64,000 nucleotides of DNA from Bacillota bacterium (GCA_023394955.1 JAEWZY010000007.1:1-64000), one strand, 5' to 3'; shown: positions 1 to 9,066, counted from the first letter of the stretch. A program made the numbers and translations. The notes: generated by a model from the letters alone, not told the origin.

Positions 1-117
1 CCTGGTGACAATGGCGAGGGGGAACCACCCGTTCCCATCCCGAACACGGCAGTTAAGCCCCTCTGCGCTGATGGTACTTGTCGGGTGACCGGCTGGGAGA
101 GTAAGTCGTTGCCAGGA
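1..117 (+). rRNA. rrf: 5S ribosomal RNA
   Basis: The 5' end (CCTGGTGAC) pairs with the 3' end (GTTGCCAGG) to close helix I. The interior carries the conserved 5S segments GGGGAACCACCCGTTCCCATCCCGA and GGGAGAGTAAG split over loops B to E. About 117 nt is normal for a Firmicute 5S. The window starts at or within a base of the 5' end, so any 16S and 23S genes would lie upstream, out of view. Confidence 0.95.
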
Positions 118-130
118 TTAATTTTAAAAA

Positions 131-162
131 CAAAGACCTTGAGTGCAATCTCGGGGTCTTTG
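131..162 (+). terminator. Rho-independent terminator of the rRNA operon
   Basis: CAAAGACC pairs with GGTCTTTG around a short GAG/CTC extension, 13 nt after the 5S 3' end. It probably ends the rRNA transcript. The downstream T content is modest. Confidence 0.75.
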
Positions 163-192
163 TGTATTTATTGCTTTTCTTTATAAAGTTTT

Positions 193-220
193 AGGCAACA
201 ATGGGCAAGAGGGAACCACC
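193..220 (+). pseudogene. Short 5S rRNA-like fragment
   Basis: About 27 nt starting GGCAACAATGGG and ending GGGAACCACC align with positions 4-30 of the intact 5S gene, with four substitutions and one inserted G. The similarity fades afterwards. It looks like the decayed 5' part of a second 5S copy. Confidence 0.45.
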
Positions 221-256
221 TATGAGCCCTGGAAGGGCTTAAGTGGGAGCGGTCAT

Positions 257-285
257 GGATGGGCCGGGATGGCCCGGGATGGCCC
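257..285 (+). repeat. Short GC-rich tandem repeat (GGGATGGCCC)
   Basis: Two perfect abutting copies of GGGATGGCCC (266-275, 276-285) follow a partial copy, GGATGGGCC. The tract is far richer in G and C than the AT-rich sequence around it. No function is apparent. Confidence 0.6.
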
Positions 286-471
286 AAAGTCGAGGCACCA
301 GGATGGCAATAAATTCTTATGTATTTCTAAATTATGTGCGATTTCACTGGCTTTCTTACCAATGGTTTCGATTAATTATACAGCTTGTTCCTTAAATTAT
401 TTCTAAATACCCGACTCAAAGAGTATTTTACCTCTTATCTGAATGCCTAGCAAATCTGGGGAAGATCATAA

Positions 472-669
472 AAATTTCTAGGCTTCACCTTTTACAAAGT
501 AAAGGGAGACAAGAATCACGAAATTCATCCAAAATCGGTTGTCAAGATAAAGGATATAATCAAAGAACTAATATCCAGAAGTAATGGATGGAGGAATGAA
601 TCACAGAACCGACCGCCTAAGAAAAAGTATATTATAGGATGGGCGATTTATTTAAAATTTTGTATATAA
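472..669 (+). pseudogene. Group II intron reverse transcriptase/maturase, C-terminal remnant
   Basis: An open stretch of about 65 codons with no start codon ends in TAA. It reads KFLGFTFYK, then HPKSVVKIKD, then LISRSNGW, then IIGWAIYLKF. These match, in order, the end of the RT palm/thumb and the GIIM maturase domain of bacterial group II intron proteins (FLGF, HPKS, SRSNG, GWvnYF). An in-frame TAA just upstream and the lack of the RT domains show that this is a fossil. I could not recognise intron domains V and VI downstream. Confidence 0.75.
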
Positions 670-906
670 AGAACCTGATGATAAATAATTATGAATGATG
701 GGACTGGGTATTTGCATGATTTCCGGACGCATGGACGGCCTCACGTTAAGGCTTTAGACCTATAGGTTGTGAACAGAATATTCTAGTTCCTTATGATATA
801 AGTAAGTAAACTTAGATATCAAATTAGAACTGAAATAAATAATATATAGTATTAAAAGGAGTTATTAAAATTAACTAGAATATAAATATAGTTTTTAGGG
901 AAATTA
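670..906. other. Intergenic region, nothing recognised
   Basis: AT-rich sequence between the group II intron remnant and the first glycosyltransferase. I see no gene, terminator or convincing promoter. Confidence 0.5.
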
Positions 907-960
907 TTGATGTCAAATCTGAACTATGATTGTTTATCTATTTCGAAGGGATTATTTATT

Positions 961-2061
961 ATGAACATACTTTTACTTTTCTCGCATCCTTGGAAATTTG
1001 GAGGCGGTGAGACATATGTTTTGTCATTGGCTAAGGGATTAATAGAGCGTGGACATAATGTAGTACTTGTAACAGGTTTAGTCAATTTCGATTTGCAAGT
1101 TGCAAATGTCCACCATTATCAACTACCATTTCGAACCAAGAATCCTTTTAAATATTTCACTATTTATCAACAGCTTAAGCAACTTGTATTAAAACATGAT
1201 ATTAATATAATTCATGCCCAATATAGAACTGCGGGTTATTTTGGAGCAATGATTGAACGGAAAATGGGAATACCTTTTGTATTAACATTGCATGATGATT
1301 GGCATAACGCGCCTTTCAAATCGATACATGGAAAGTTATTCAAACATGTAATTGCAGTCAGTGAAGCGATCAGACAACGGTTTATTAAAAAATTTTTAGC
1401 CGAACCTAATAATATAGTCACTATTTATAATGGTGTCGATGCTAAAAAATTTAACGATAAAATGCTCTTGGAATCGAATGCGGCGGACTTAAAAAAAAGA
1501 TTTGGAATTTTGCCTGAAGAAAAAGTGATTACACTTTTAGGGCGGATTCGCAGAGCAAAAGGCCACTTTGATTTAATCGATGCTTTGGATCATATGAAAA
1601 GTTGCCAGATACCTTTTCGGTTTTTAATTGTTGGTGATGGACCGGAAAAGGAAGAATTGGCCAATAAAGTCGTTGAAAAAGGTATGTCTGATAAGGTTGT
1701 TTTTACGGGTTATTTAAGCGATATTCCAGCGGTGATAACAGCTACAGATATTCTCGTATTACCGTCTTACCGGGAAGCGTTTCCGTTATCTATTATTGAA
1801 GCGATGCTAGTTCGGAAACCGGTTATAGCTTCGGCAGTTGGTGGTATAGTTGAAATTATTGAAAATAATCGAAATGGATTATTGATTCAACCTGGTTTTC
1901 CAAGACAATTGGCTGAAAAAATAATTAATTTATTGGAAGATCCATTACTATGTCAACAATTAGGGAGTGCCGGTTATAAGAAAGCCATCGCCCATTATAC
2001 ACTTGATCACATGGTAAATAGTACAGTGAGTTACTATGAAACCGTCCTCTTTAATTATTAA
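961..2061 (+). CDS. Glycosyltransferase family 4 (GT-B fold)
   Basis: A retaining GT4-type transferase, likely adding a sugar to a lipid-linked glycan at the inner face of the membrane. The N-terminus (MNILLLFSHPWKFGGGET) has the GG-rich acceptor-side loop typical of GT4. The C-terminal half has a donor-site segment, LLGRIRRAKGH, and the family signature around PSYREAFPLSIIEAM, with the two Glu of the EX7E motif. An ORF extends 18 codons upstream to TTG 907/ATG 910. I chose ATG 961 because AAGGG (946-950) is well spaced and family members begin here; it gives 366 aa. It is the first gene of a four-gene glycan block. The acceptor and sugar cannot be told. Confidence 0.88.
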   Translation: MNILLLFSHPWKFGGGETYVLSLAKGLIERGHNVVLVTGLVNFDLQVANVHHYQLPFRTKNPFKYFTIYQQLKQLVLKHDINIIHAQYRTAGYFGAMIERKMGIPFVLTLHDDWHNAPFKSIHGKLFKHVIAVSEAIRQRFIKKFLAEPNNIVTIYNGVDAKKFNDKMLLESNAADLKKRFGILPEEKVITLLGRIRRAKGHFDLIDALDHMKSCQIPFRFLIVGDGPEKEELANKVVEKGMSDKVVFTGYLSDIPAVITATDILVLPSYREAFPLSIIEAMLVRKPVIASAVGGIVEIIENNRNGLLIQPGFPRQLAEKIINLLEDPLLCQQLGSAGYKKAIAHYTLDHMVNSTVSYYETVLFNY

Positions 2062-2161
2062 TTGATTCAGGCAATATAATGAGATGAAATTTTGGTGTAA
2101 TAAATGAGATTGAAAATTGTGAAAAATACAATAATGAATTTAAATTTGAAGGTTTGGTGCC

Positions 2162-3079
2162 ATGTCTAAAGTACTAATTACAGGCGGCGCCGGTTTTATC
2201 GGAAGCCATCTGGCCGAGGAGTTAGTAAGGCAAGGGAAAGAGATTGTTATTATTGATATCTTGAGGACCGGCAAATTAGAGAATTTATCCGGCATCAGAC
2301 ATACGTTCATTAACGCCGATATTCGGGATTATGATGCATTAAAGTCAGCGCTGGCGGGATGTAGCTGGATTTATCATTTAGCTGCACTTACCAGTGTGAT
2401 CGAATCTATGAATAAGATTGAAGAATGTATCTCCATCAATCTCAAGGGAACTTTGAATGTTTTAAGGGCTGCCCAAGAAAATGGAATCCAAAAAGTATTC
2501 TTCGCTTCTTCGGCGGCTGTCTATGGTGAATCCCCTGAACTCCCCAAAACTGAAAACATGCGGTTAGAGCCGAAATCGCCCTATGCGATCACTAAAGCCG
2601 ACGGCGAGTATTATTGCGATTTATATAACGATTTTTTTGGTGTTGCAACGGTAAGCGCGCGTTTCTTTAATGTTTTCGGTGAACGGCAGGACCCGAGTTC
2701 GGCATATGCTTCTGCAATTCCAATTTTTATCAAGAAAGCTTTATGCAATGAGCCGATTACTATCTATGGGGATGGGACTCAAACCAGAGATTTTATTTAT
2801 GTCAAAGATATTGTTAAAACGTTAATTTTTTTAATGGAAAGTAGTAGTAATGGAGTTTATAATATTGGCTATGGCGTAAAAAACGACATTAATTCCCTGG
2901 TTAATTTAATTAAGGAATTAGTCGATTCCAACTCCGAGATCAGTTACTTCCCTGAGCGGGCTGGGGAAATAAAACATTCCTTTGCCTCAGTGGACAAATT
3001 AATGAACTTGGGTTTCGAGCCGGATTATGCGCTCAAAGATGGTTTGCTTAGGACCATTAATTTTATGAGAAAGATATGA
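2162..3079 (+). CDS. NAD-dependent sugar epimerase/dehydratase (extended SDR)
   Basis: An extended short-chain dehydrogenase acting on a nucleotide sugar, closest in appearance to UDP-glucose 4-epimerases. Visible features are the Rossmann motif GGAGFIG (residues 8-14), catalytic Ser at about 117 (FFASSAAVYG), YAITK (Tyr141, Lys145) and a late substrate loop, RDFIYVKD. At 305 aa it is near the family norm. It lies between GT4 and GT2 genes on the same strand, so it probably supplies an activated sugar to them. Epimerase versus 4,6-dehydratase cannot be settled by eye; the shortness and the motif set favour a 4-epimerase. Confidence 0.88.
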   Translation: MSKVLITGGAGFIGSHLAEELVRQGKEIVIIDILRTGKLENLSGIRHTFINADIRDYDALKSALAGCSWIYHLAALTSVIESMNKIEECISINLKGTLNVLRAAQENGIQKVFFASSAAVYGESPELPKTENMRLEPKSPYAITKADGEYYCDLYNDFFGVATVSARFFNVFGERQDPSSAYASAIPIFIKKALCNEPITIYGDGTQTRDFIYVKDIVKTLIFLMESSSNGVYNIGYGVKNDINSLVNLIKELVDSNSEISYFPERAGEIKHSFASVDKLMNLGFEPDYALKDGLLRTINFMRKI

Positions 3080-3094
3080 CAGAAGGGGCATTAT

Positions 3095-4027
3095 ATGAGA
3101 GCTAGTATAATCATTGTTAATTGGAATGGAGTTGATCTTTTAAGAATAACTCTTCCTTCAATAATAGCCGCAGTAAAACATACCGGGGTTGAGCACGAAA
3201 TTATAGTAGTAGATGATAATAGTCAAGATGATAGCGTTAATTTGATTCGTGCCGAATTTCCAGTTATCAAGTTGATTGCTTTGACGGAAAACCACGGATT
3301 TGGCAAAGCTTGCAATATTGGGGTCCGGCATAGTCAAAACCCGATAATATTAATGTTGAACAATGATATGGTTGTTGAACAGGGATTTTTAGATCCTTTA
3401 TTAGCGGTTTTTGATAAACCGGATGTTTTTGCCTCAGTTTGCAAAGTTATCAAGTGGAATAGGCAAAATCTTGATGTCGGACTTACCACAGCCAAATTTA
3501 AGTTTGGATTAATAAAACTCAATCGCTGCAGTCCAGTTAAAGTTGAAGATGAGTCTCCAATGCCGACCTTTTATGCGACCGGCGGCGCCGTAGCTTATTC
3601 TAAAGAAAAGTATTTACAATTAGGCGGCTTTGATGAAATTTATCATCCGTTTTATTGGGAGGACGTGGATTTATCATATCAAGCGTGGAAACGAGGTTGG
3701 AAAGTGATTTATCAACCGCAAAGTATAGTCTATCATAAAAATGGGGCAACTATTGGAAGGTTATTCAAAAGGGACTATGTCAAAGAGATTTATTATAAAA
3801 ATAGATTTTTATTTATTTGGAGGAATATTACCAGTGGCTGGTATTTAACTCAACATATATTATGCTTGGCGCCTTATTTAATTGGTACGGTATTGACTGG
3901 AAAACTTTATTACATCAAAGGATTTTTTCGGGCATTGAAATATCTTGATCAAGTTATGGAACGGAGACGGAGGGAAAAGCAGTTTCAGCAAATAAGCGAT
4001 TCCGAAATATTTTCGATTCCTGATTGA
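3095..4027 (+). CDS. Glycosyltransferase family 2 (rhamnosyltransferase-like)
   Basis: An inverting GT-A glycosyltransferase of 310 aa. The N-terminal fold shows VVDDNSQDDS (about 39-47) and a metal-site LNND near 88-91. Then come GGAVAYSKE and an acceptor-side FYWEDVDLSYQAWKRG, the ED-Y pattern common in rhamnosyltransferases. The C-terminus has a hydrophobic stretch near 245-275 that may contact the membrane. It starts 15 nt after the epimerase stop. Given the dTDP-rhamnose operon at 15497-19176, rhamnose is a plausible donor; this is inference. Confidence 0.88.
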   Translation: MRASIIIVNWNGVDLLRITLPSIIAAVKHTGVEHEIIVVDDNSQDDSVNLIRAEFPVIKLIALTENHGFGKACNIGVRHSQNPIILMLNNDMVVEQGFLDPLLAVFDKPDVFASVCKVIKWNRQNLDVGLTTAKFKFGLIKLNRCSPVKVEDESPMPTFYATGGAVAYSKEKYLQLGGFDEIYHPFYWEDVDLSYQAWKRGWKVIYQPQSIVYHKNGATIGRLFKRDYVKEIYYKNRFLFIWRNITSGWYLTQHILCLAPYLIGTVLTGKLYYIKGFFRALKYLDQVMERRRREKQFQQISDSEIFSIPD

Positions 4028-4046
4028 CAAACCGGAGGCATTGTTC

Positions 4047-5048
4047 TTGAAAATCCTGGTAATCAATTTAATGCCGGCCATCGGCGAATTGCTGTTTTCC
4101 ACACCGGTTTTTAAAGTAGTCAGAGAGGCTTTTCCCGAGGCTATAATTGAAGTGCTGGTTTCAGCGCAGGTTCATCAACTATGCGCGCATAATCCCAATA
4201 TTGACAAAATAATTACTATCAATAAGACTGGAGACCAAAGTCTACCGGCGCATCTTAGTTTAATTATGGAAATACGCCAATCCCGTTATGATTTGGTGAT
4301 TAATTTAAACCGTTCCGAACGCACCTCATTATTAGCGATTTTTAGCGGGGGAAAAAGGATCTGCGGAGTCGCTTCCAACTGGCTGAAACCGTTTTTTAAA
4401 CCTGGCTTAAAGAGAGACCATTCGATTCATTCCGTGGATTCTTATTTAAAGGTTTTGCGGGAAATCGGAATCCCTGTTCAACCGGATAATTTCCTAGAAA
4501 TTATCTATGATGAAAAAGTTGGGGAAAAAGCTGATCGGATCTGGCGGGAAAACTCTTTGCCCGATAAAAATGTGATCGGGATTCATCCCGGTGCTAATTG
4601 GCCCAATAAACGTTGGAAGCCGGAATATTTGGCGATACTATCCGACATGTTGCAACAAAGCGGTATTAGAACTGTTTTTTTTGGCGGCCGGGACGACCTG
4701 TCAATAGTCGATAAAGTGATTACCCTGTGTAATGCTAAACCGGTTATTTTGACTGGACAATTGACTCTATTGGAACTGGCCGCAATCGTTAAAAAGTGCG
4801 CCGTCTTTGTGAGCGCGGATAGCGGTCCGATGCATATAGCGGTATCCCAACGAGTCCCGGTAGTCGCTCTCTTTGGACCGACCAGTCCCACAAGGTATGG
4901 CCCTTATAATATCGCACATCGAATTATTCAGCCGGATAGCAATTGTATTATGTGTGGTTCCGGGAGCTGCGAACGCGAAACAAATTGTATGGAATTTGTT
5001 GCTCCGGAAAAAGTATTTCAGGCGATTCTTGATTTGTTAAGCAACTAA
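4047..5048 (+). CDS. Glycosyltransferase family 9 (heptosyltransferase-like)
   Basis: A GT-B enzyme of the ADP-heptose:LPS heptosyltransferase family (WaaF/WaaC/WaaQ relatives). The N-terminus reads LKILVINLMPAIGELLFSTP, where the family usually has GDxLLTTP; here Glu replaces Asp. The C-terminal half has IGIHPGANWPNKRW and SADSGPMHIAVS, then ALFGPTSPTRYGPY, the diagnostic GT9 donor site. GGAGG at 4034-4038 lies only 2 nt before TTG 4041 but 8 nt before TTG 4047, so I chose 4047 (333 aa). GT9 genes are typical of lipopolysaccharide core assembly and thus of cells with an outer membrane, but the family is also seen elsewhere. The sugar need not be heptose. Confidence 0.87.
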   Translation: MKILVINLMPAIGELLFSTPVFKVVREAFPEAIIEVLVSAQVHQLCAHNPNIDKIITINKTGDQSLPAHLSLIMEIRQSRYDLVINLNRSERTSLLAIFSGGKRICGVASNWLKPFFKPGLKRDHSIHSVDSYLKVLREIGIPVQPDNFLEIIYDEKVGEKADRIWRENSLPDKNVIGIHPGANWPNKRWKPEYLAILSDMLQQSGIRTVFFGGRDDLSIVDKVITLCNAKPVILTGQLTLLELAAIVKKCAVFVSADSGPMHIAVSQRVPVVALFGPTSPTRYGPYNIAHRIIQPDSNCIMCGSGSCERETNCMEFVAPEKVFQAILDLLSN

Positions 5049-5158
5049 ATTTAAGAAAAGCATCACTTAAAAAATGGAAGTATTTTTATAAAGTTTATCA
5101 AACAAATAAACCAAATCTGTTTAAAGAGTCCCAAATAAAGGGGTAAGACCCGTCTGAA

Positions 5159-5190
5159 AATGCCTCGCAGATATACATCTACGAGGCATT
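5159..5190. terminator. Convergent-gene hairpin, possible bidirectional terminator
   Basis: AATGCCTCG pairs with CGAGGCATT around a 14 nt loop, between the end of the plus-strand GT9 gene and the end of the minus-strand sulfatase-like gene. The T-rich tails are short on both strands (ATTGGTTT and ATTTTC). Confidence 0.55.
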
Positions 5191-5231
5191 GGTTTGAAGT
5201 TATAATAAGAGTTAAACATAGTTCTCAACTA

Positions 5232-6689
5232 TTACTCATTAATAATCGTTGGTTCAATCATCTTGCCGTTTTTCTGTAAGAATCCTACTAAATCTTCAGG
5301 CGAGGAAACATCGCCACGTAGTATTGCCAATACTAATTCTTGAGTCACCACAGTGTTAAAAGCCGGTTCATAAGTAACCGGCCGATTTTGTCCGGCGAGC
5401 TTAACTATAAAGGGAATCCGTTTGTCGGTTTTGCCATCATCTTCCAAGTTTGACGCATGGTCGGCCGATACTATGATATTGGTTTTATCCCAGGTACCTT
5501 GTTCTTCCATCTGGAGGCGTATTTCACTAAGGGTACGATCAGTTAATTTTAAAGCATTAACATACCCTTCGGGCGAGCGATCATCCCACCATGGTTGACG
5601 ATAGAAATATGGAAAATGGGGAATCGGGTTGTGGATCATTATCAGATTATAATTAGGGTTTGAAACAAGTTCTTTAGTCTGATTATGAACACTATAGTAG
5701 GCTTCTTTACGTTGGGCAATATGCCGGGCCGGGCCGATTAACAGCATTCTAATTTGCTGCCCCATATTGGCAATAATCGAATCTGGGCTGGTATATCGCG
5801 GATAAAATTGATACCATTCGCAATAAGCCAACTCTTTTCCAACTAACCGCGAATAAGGTAGATATTCGCCGACCAAAGCGGCGTTGATCTCCAATTCCTT
5901 CGCCCTCGAGAACACGTTTGGCCCGCTACCCCAATTAATTCTTTGATTACTTCCCCGGTAGATGATACTAAGTTCATCATAGCCGTAAATATCGGATTGG
6001 GAGATTATTTTTCCGTCTATTAAAGCGGGAATCGATAATCTGGTTACATTACCAGGCGGATAGGCGTTATGGGCGACCAAGGCTTGTTGCTGTAATTCAT
6101 CGAAGGCGGTCATTTTAAGATTATGCGGTTTGTCGACAAAGGCGATGCGGTAGCCAAGCCCGTCAAAGATCAGCCATAATACTCTTGGCTGATCTTTTTT
6201 GCCGGGGAATATGGTCTGTTTTATTTCAAGGGCTGGTTTTTTGGTTAAATCGGCAGCGATTCCTTGAATTGATTGAAAAAAGACAATCCCGACAAATGGC
6301 GTCAGCATCAAAAGGAAAGTTGTCGCAGCTTTGGTCGTTTTTTTCCGGATCAATAAAACGATTAGCAATGCCAGTAAACCAATCCGAAACAATTTAAGAT
6401 TGATGAATAATTTAAAGTCCCGCGCCAGCTCATAAATGAAGAGTAATACCAGTAAGCAGAGGACAAATTTGGCTAAATTAATCAGATATTTATTGTTAAT
6501 CTTTTTTACCATTCGCCACGCCAGCCAGAAAAGGGTGGCGATCAATAGTTCGCTGAAAATTAACGCCAACAATTGATTGGTTCCGGGTAAGTCTATTAAA
6601 TGGAATTTGTTTTTATAAAAAAAAGCCAGTATTATATTATAAAAACAAAGATTTGTCAGAGATAAAGCAATAATATATTCCTTAAACAT
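5232..6689 (-). CDS. Membrane-bound sulfatase/phosphoethanolamine-transferase-like protein
   Basis: An alkaline-phosphatase-superfamily enzyme anchored by about five N-terminal membrane helices (roughly 5-25, 38-58, 70-90, 100-116, 122-142), the plan of EptA/LtaS-type transferases. The extracytoplasmic domain shows LIFDGLG (metal Asp176), then NVTRLSIPAL with Thr216 in the position of the EptA/LtaS nucleophile, HNPIPHFPYF, and VSADHAS (metal Asp-His). At 485 aa it is a little shorter than EptA. It is the last gene of the phosphonate cluster. A role in moving a phospho- or phosphono-group onto a surface glycan or lipid is plausible, but hydrolase activity is equally compatible. Its 5' end is duplicated as a fragment at 8966-9039. 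Confidence 0.8.
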   Translation of the reverse strand: MFKEYIIALSLTNLCFYNIILAFFYKNKFHLIDLPGTNQLLALIFSELLIATLFWLAWRMVKKINNKYLINLAKFVLCLLVLLFIYELARDFKLFINLKLFRIGLLALLIVLLIRKKTTKAATTFLLMLTPFVGIVFFQSIQGIAADLTKKPALEIKQTIFPGKKDQPRVLWLIFDGLGYRIAFVDKPHNLKMTAFDELQQQALVAHNAYPPGNVTRLSIPALIDGKIISQSDIYGYDELSIIYRGSNQRINWGSGPNVFSRAKELEINAALVGEYLPYSRLVGKELAYCEWYQFYPRYTSPDSIIANMGQQIRMLLIGPARHIAQRKEAYYSVHNQTKELVSNPNYNLIMIHNPIPHFPYFYRQPWWDDRSPEGYVNALKLTDRTLSEIRLQMEEQGTWDKTNIIVSADHASNLEDDGKTDKRIPFIVKLAGQNRPVTYEPAFNTVVTQELVLAILRGDVSSPEDLVGFLQKNGKMIEPTIINE

Positions 6690-6700
6690 ATGATACCACC

Positions 6701-6745
6701 TTACTTATTTTTTTTTGCAATCGTTCTTTGGAACCATAGTTTAAT
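6701..6745 (-). pseudogene. 3' remnant of a second copy of the small membrane-protein gene
   Basis: On the minus strand this reads IKLWFQRTIAKKNK then TAA, matching the C-terminus (IKLWVQKTFSKNKKDK) of the intact small protein at 9067-9267. The stop lies just before the Shine-Dalgarno of the sulfatase-like gene, so the ancestral order was small protein then sulfatase. Confidence 0.7.
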
Positions 6746-6756
6746 GACGCTAATCA

Positions 6757-7611
6757 TTAATTTTGAGCACGTATTAACCCTCTTCGCAGGTATTTTTTCG
6801 AAAGATTGGGATCAGAGCGATAAACCATATATCCATTGGTAGTTTGAGTGTGAAAATTATATTTTTCCAAAAATTCAGCCAACCGGTTTTCGTCATCGTA
6901 GTTATGATAAGTAGTAACTGCTATTTTAATTTTGTTTCTGGTGATTAAATCAATCGCGCCTTGTAGGACTTCTTCTTCTGCGCCTTCGGCGTCAATTTTA
7001 ATAAAATTGACAGGGTTTTTATCTCTAAAAAATGTATCCAATCTTACAGACTTATTTGTATCGTTATTGGATACATACTTATTGACAATTTCGACCTTAT
7101 TTCTCCAAGGATCAAAAGTAGCCTCTAATGGTTCCAACCATCGTTTGTCTGCCTCAAATAGATAAATCTTACTTACTTTATCAACTATTCCTAAGGAGAA
7201 GTTGCCCTCGGCAGCGCCGACATCTAAGCAAACATCACCTTCATTTACATTAAAATTATTGCCAAAATAGCAATGAGGCGAGTGAACATCCTGTTCCAGA
7301 CAGATACTTAAATAATATTTTTTAATATGTTTAAGCGTCATCGACTTAGGGAAAAATAGTTTTCTATCTTGATGATAAACAAAATGCATTTTGAGATCAT
7401 CATCAAAATTGATTTCAAATAAAAAATTTTTATACTTAAGTGAAAAATCATTGGGAAAAATCAAGCTTGAGGTAGAAATCGTAAAAAGGTTTAGCCGTTT
7501 TAAAAAATTCAGGGCGTCTTTTATTTCGTCATCCATTACTTCAACTTGCTGATAATAGTCTAAGATTTTTTTTCTAATTTGGTTAAGTTTCCGATTTCTT
7601 TTTAAACCCAT
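6757..7611 (-). CDS. FkbM family SAM-dependent methyltransferase
   Basis: A class I methyltransferase of 284 aa. The SAM-binding motif I is VCLDVGAAEGNF (about 127-138), followed by an acidic residue after the next strand (YLFEAD). The FkbM signature FIKIDAEGAEEEVLQG follows at about 203-218. FkbM proteins methylate hydroxyls of sugars or polyketides; in a glycan cluster a sugar O-methyltransferase is likely. The first 120 residues are not recognisable. The gene sits with the O-antigen-ligase-like gene inside a module flanked by degenerate direct repeats. Confidence 0.85.
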   Translation of the reverse strand: MGLKRNRKLNQIRKKILDYYQQVEVMDDEIKDALNFLKRLNLFTISTSSLIFPNDFSLKYKNFLFEINFDDDLKMHFVYHQDRKLFFPKSMTLKHIKKYYLSICLEQDVHSPHCYFGNNFNVNEGDVCLDVGAAEGNFSLGIVDKVSKIYLFEADKRWLEPLEATFDPWRNKVEIVNKYVSNNDTNKSVRLDTFFRDKNPVNFIKIDAEGAEEEVLQGAIDLITRNKIKIAVTTYHNYDDENRLAEFLEKYNFHTQTTNGYMVYRSDPNLSKKYLRRGLIRAQN

Positions 7612-7729
7612 AAGTAATCTCCTAATTAATTTTATTATACCAATAACCGATTTTAATATTAATTTTTCAAAAAGATACCACTACTTTAATCATTTTTTTA
7701 ATTGAAATTGAATATGGTGAAAATAAAGA

Positions 7730-8923
7730 CTATTTCGTAGCATTTGTATCGGCCAAATTAACCACTCCAACGTTAAGTGCAGTTAAAAACCAGAAAAACC
7801 GCAAAGTTTCCGCATCGCCGAAGTTAAAATAGGTTAATCCGTATATGTTATAAATGATGGTACTGCAAAAAGAACCGAGTAGGAATAGACCCCAATTATG
7901 ATCGGTTATTTGTATAGAGCTTTTATACAGCCAAATACTAATGGCAACCATTAGCCAAACGAAGGCGGTTAGTCCGATGATTCCGGTTTCCGCCATAAAC
8001 TGCATCAAATTACTATGAGCATGGGTATGAAATTCCGAATGGGGTGGCCGGTAATTTGTGGCATACTCTAGAGAATATCTTCCTAACCCGATTCCCTTAA
8101 TAAAGTGATCGCGGAACATTGAGATAGCGCTTTTCCACAAGTCGATTCGCTGTAAATTAGATGAATTTGTATTCACGTCAAAACTACTTTCAAATCTGGT
8201 GATATAGTTTTCCGGTAAAATGAAATACAAGACTAGAAAAACTAATATTATCAATATCAACAGTTTTTTATTTTTGACCCAGGAGAGGGTAATGAGACCT
8301 CCAATTGCAGCCAACCAGGCTCCCCTGGTTTGGGTGAAGAGGAGATTGGCTCCTAGACAAATTGAACTTATAAATGCGGTAATACGATAACCTAGTTTAA
8401 TCTTGCCCCAAAAACCGAATATCAACAAGTAAGTCAATGTAATTGCGAGCACATTGCCAAAGTCCAAGGGGGAAGAGAACCCATTTATTCTGGATACATT
8501 TAAAAAAATCTTTTGGTAAAATCCGTAGCAGGTTACTATGACTAAAGAGGTCAAGGAAAGAAGTAGTAAGTTTTTGACTTGTCTCAAACTTTGCAGGTTG
8601 GAGACGGCTGTATAAAAGAAGACTATCATTAAAAGATAAATTTCAAAACACGACCAAGTTCTGAATGTAAAACGCCCCGCGATTGATAGGAAAAGCGCGC
8701 CAATAAAAAAGAGGATTGAAAGATTTATTGTTCTGTTCTTAACGGATTTAAAAGGATTTTCGCGTAAAAGTAAAAACCGAAGTAATCCAAAGATACAAAT
8801 CAAACCGCCGCTAATACTGGTAAGAGCTTTGGATGTAAATAGCCCGAAGGCGAATAAATAAAGGTTAAAAATAATAGCTTTGGTGAAAAAATTGTCGATT
8901 GATATTTTTCGACTTTTAATCAT
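7730..8923 (-). CDS. O-antigen ligase/polymerase family membrane protein (Wzy_C)
   Basis: A 397 aa integral membrane protein with about ten to twelve hydrophobic segments. Its large loop reads GIGLGRYSLEYATNYRPPHS and then HTHAHSNLMQFMAETGI, the Wzy_C/WaaL signature with conserved Arg and His. Such proteins either join a finished glycan to a lipid acceptor or polymerise repeat units. With a GT9 gene nearby, ligation to an LPS-like core is attractive, but ligase and polymerase cannot be separated by sequence at this level. Confidence 0.85.
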   Translation of the reverse strand: MIKSRKISIDNFFTKAIIFNLYLFAFGLFTSKALTSISGGLICIFGLLRFLLLRENPFKSVKNRTINLSILFFIGALFLSIAGRFTFRTWSCFEIYLLMIVFFYTAVSNLQSLRQVKNLLLLSLTSLVIVTCYGFYQKIFLNVSRINGFSSPLDFGNVLAITLTYLLIFGFWGKIKLGYRITAFISSICLGANLLFTQTRGAWLAAIGGLITLSWVKNKKLLILIILVFLVLYFILPENYITRFESSFDVNTNSSNLQRIDLWKSAISMFRDHFIKGIGLGRYSLEYATNYRPPHSEFHTHAHSNLMQFMAETGIIGLTAFVWLMVAISIWLYKSSIQITDHNWGLFLLGSFCSTIIYNIYGLTYFNFGDAETLRFFWFLTALNVGVVNLADTNATK

Positions 8924-8965
8924 ATTTAATATCCTTTTCAGATATATTTCTATGAAAATTTAAAT

Positions 8966-9039
8966 AAAGCATAGTAAAGATTACATTATAAAAACAAAGG
9001 TTAGTCAAGGGATAAGGCGATTATAAACTTTCTCAACAT
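8966..9039 (-). pseudogene. 5' remnant of a second sulfatase-like gene
   Basis: Minus-strand ATG at 9039 reads MLRKFIIALSLD then stop, against MFKEYIIALSLTN in the intact gene (5232-6689). Nucleotide similarity continues past the stop after a one-base insertion in this copy. A Shine-Dalgarno-like GAGGT is still present upstream. The copy breaks off after about 75 bp, where the O-antigen-ligase gene begins. Confidence 0.7.
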
Positions 9040-9066
9040 ACGGTTACCTCATATTATCTGCCGATA

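Noticed and set aside
143..406. 87-codon open frame after the 5S gene
   Set aside because: It overlaps the rRNA terminator and the 5S-like fragment, has no Shine-Dalgarno and shows no protein-like composition.
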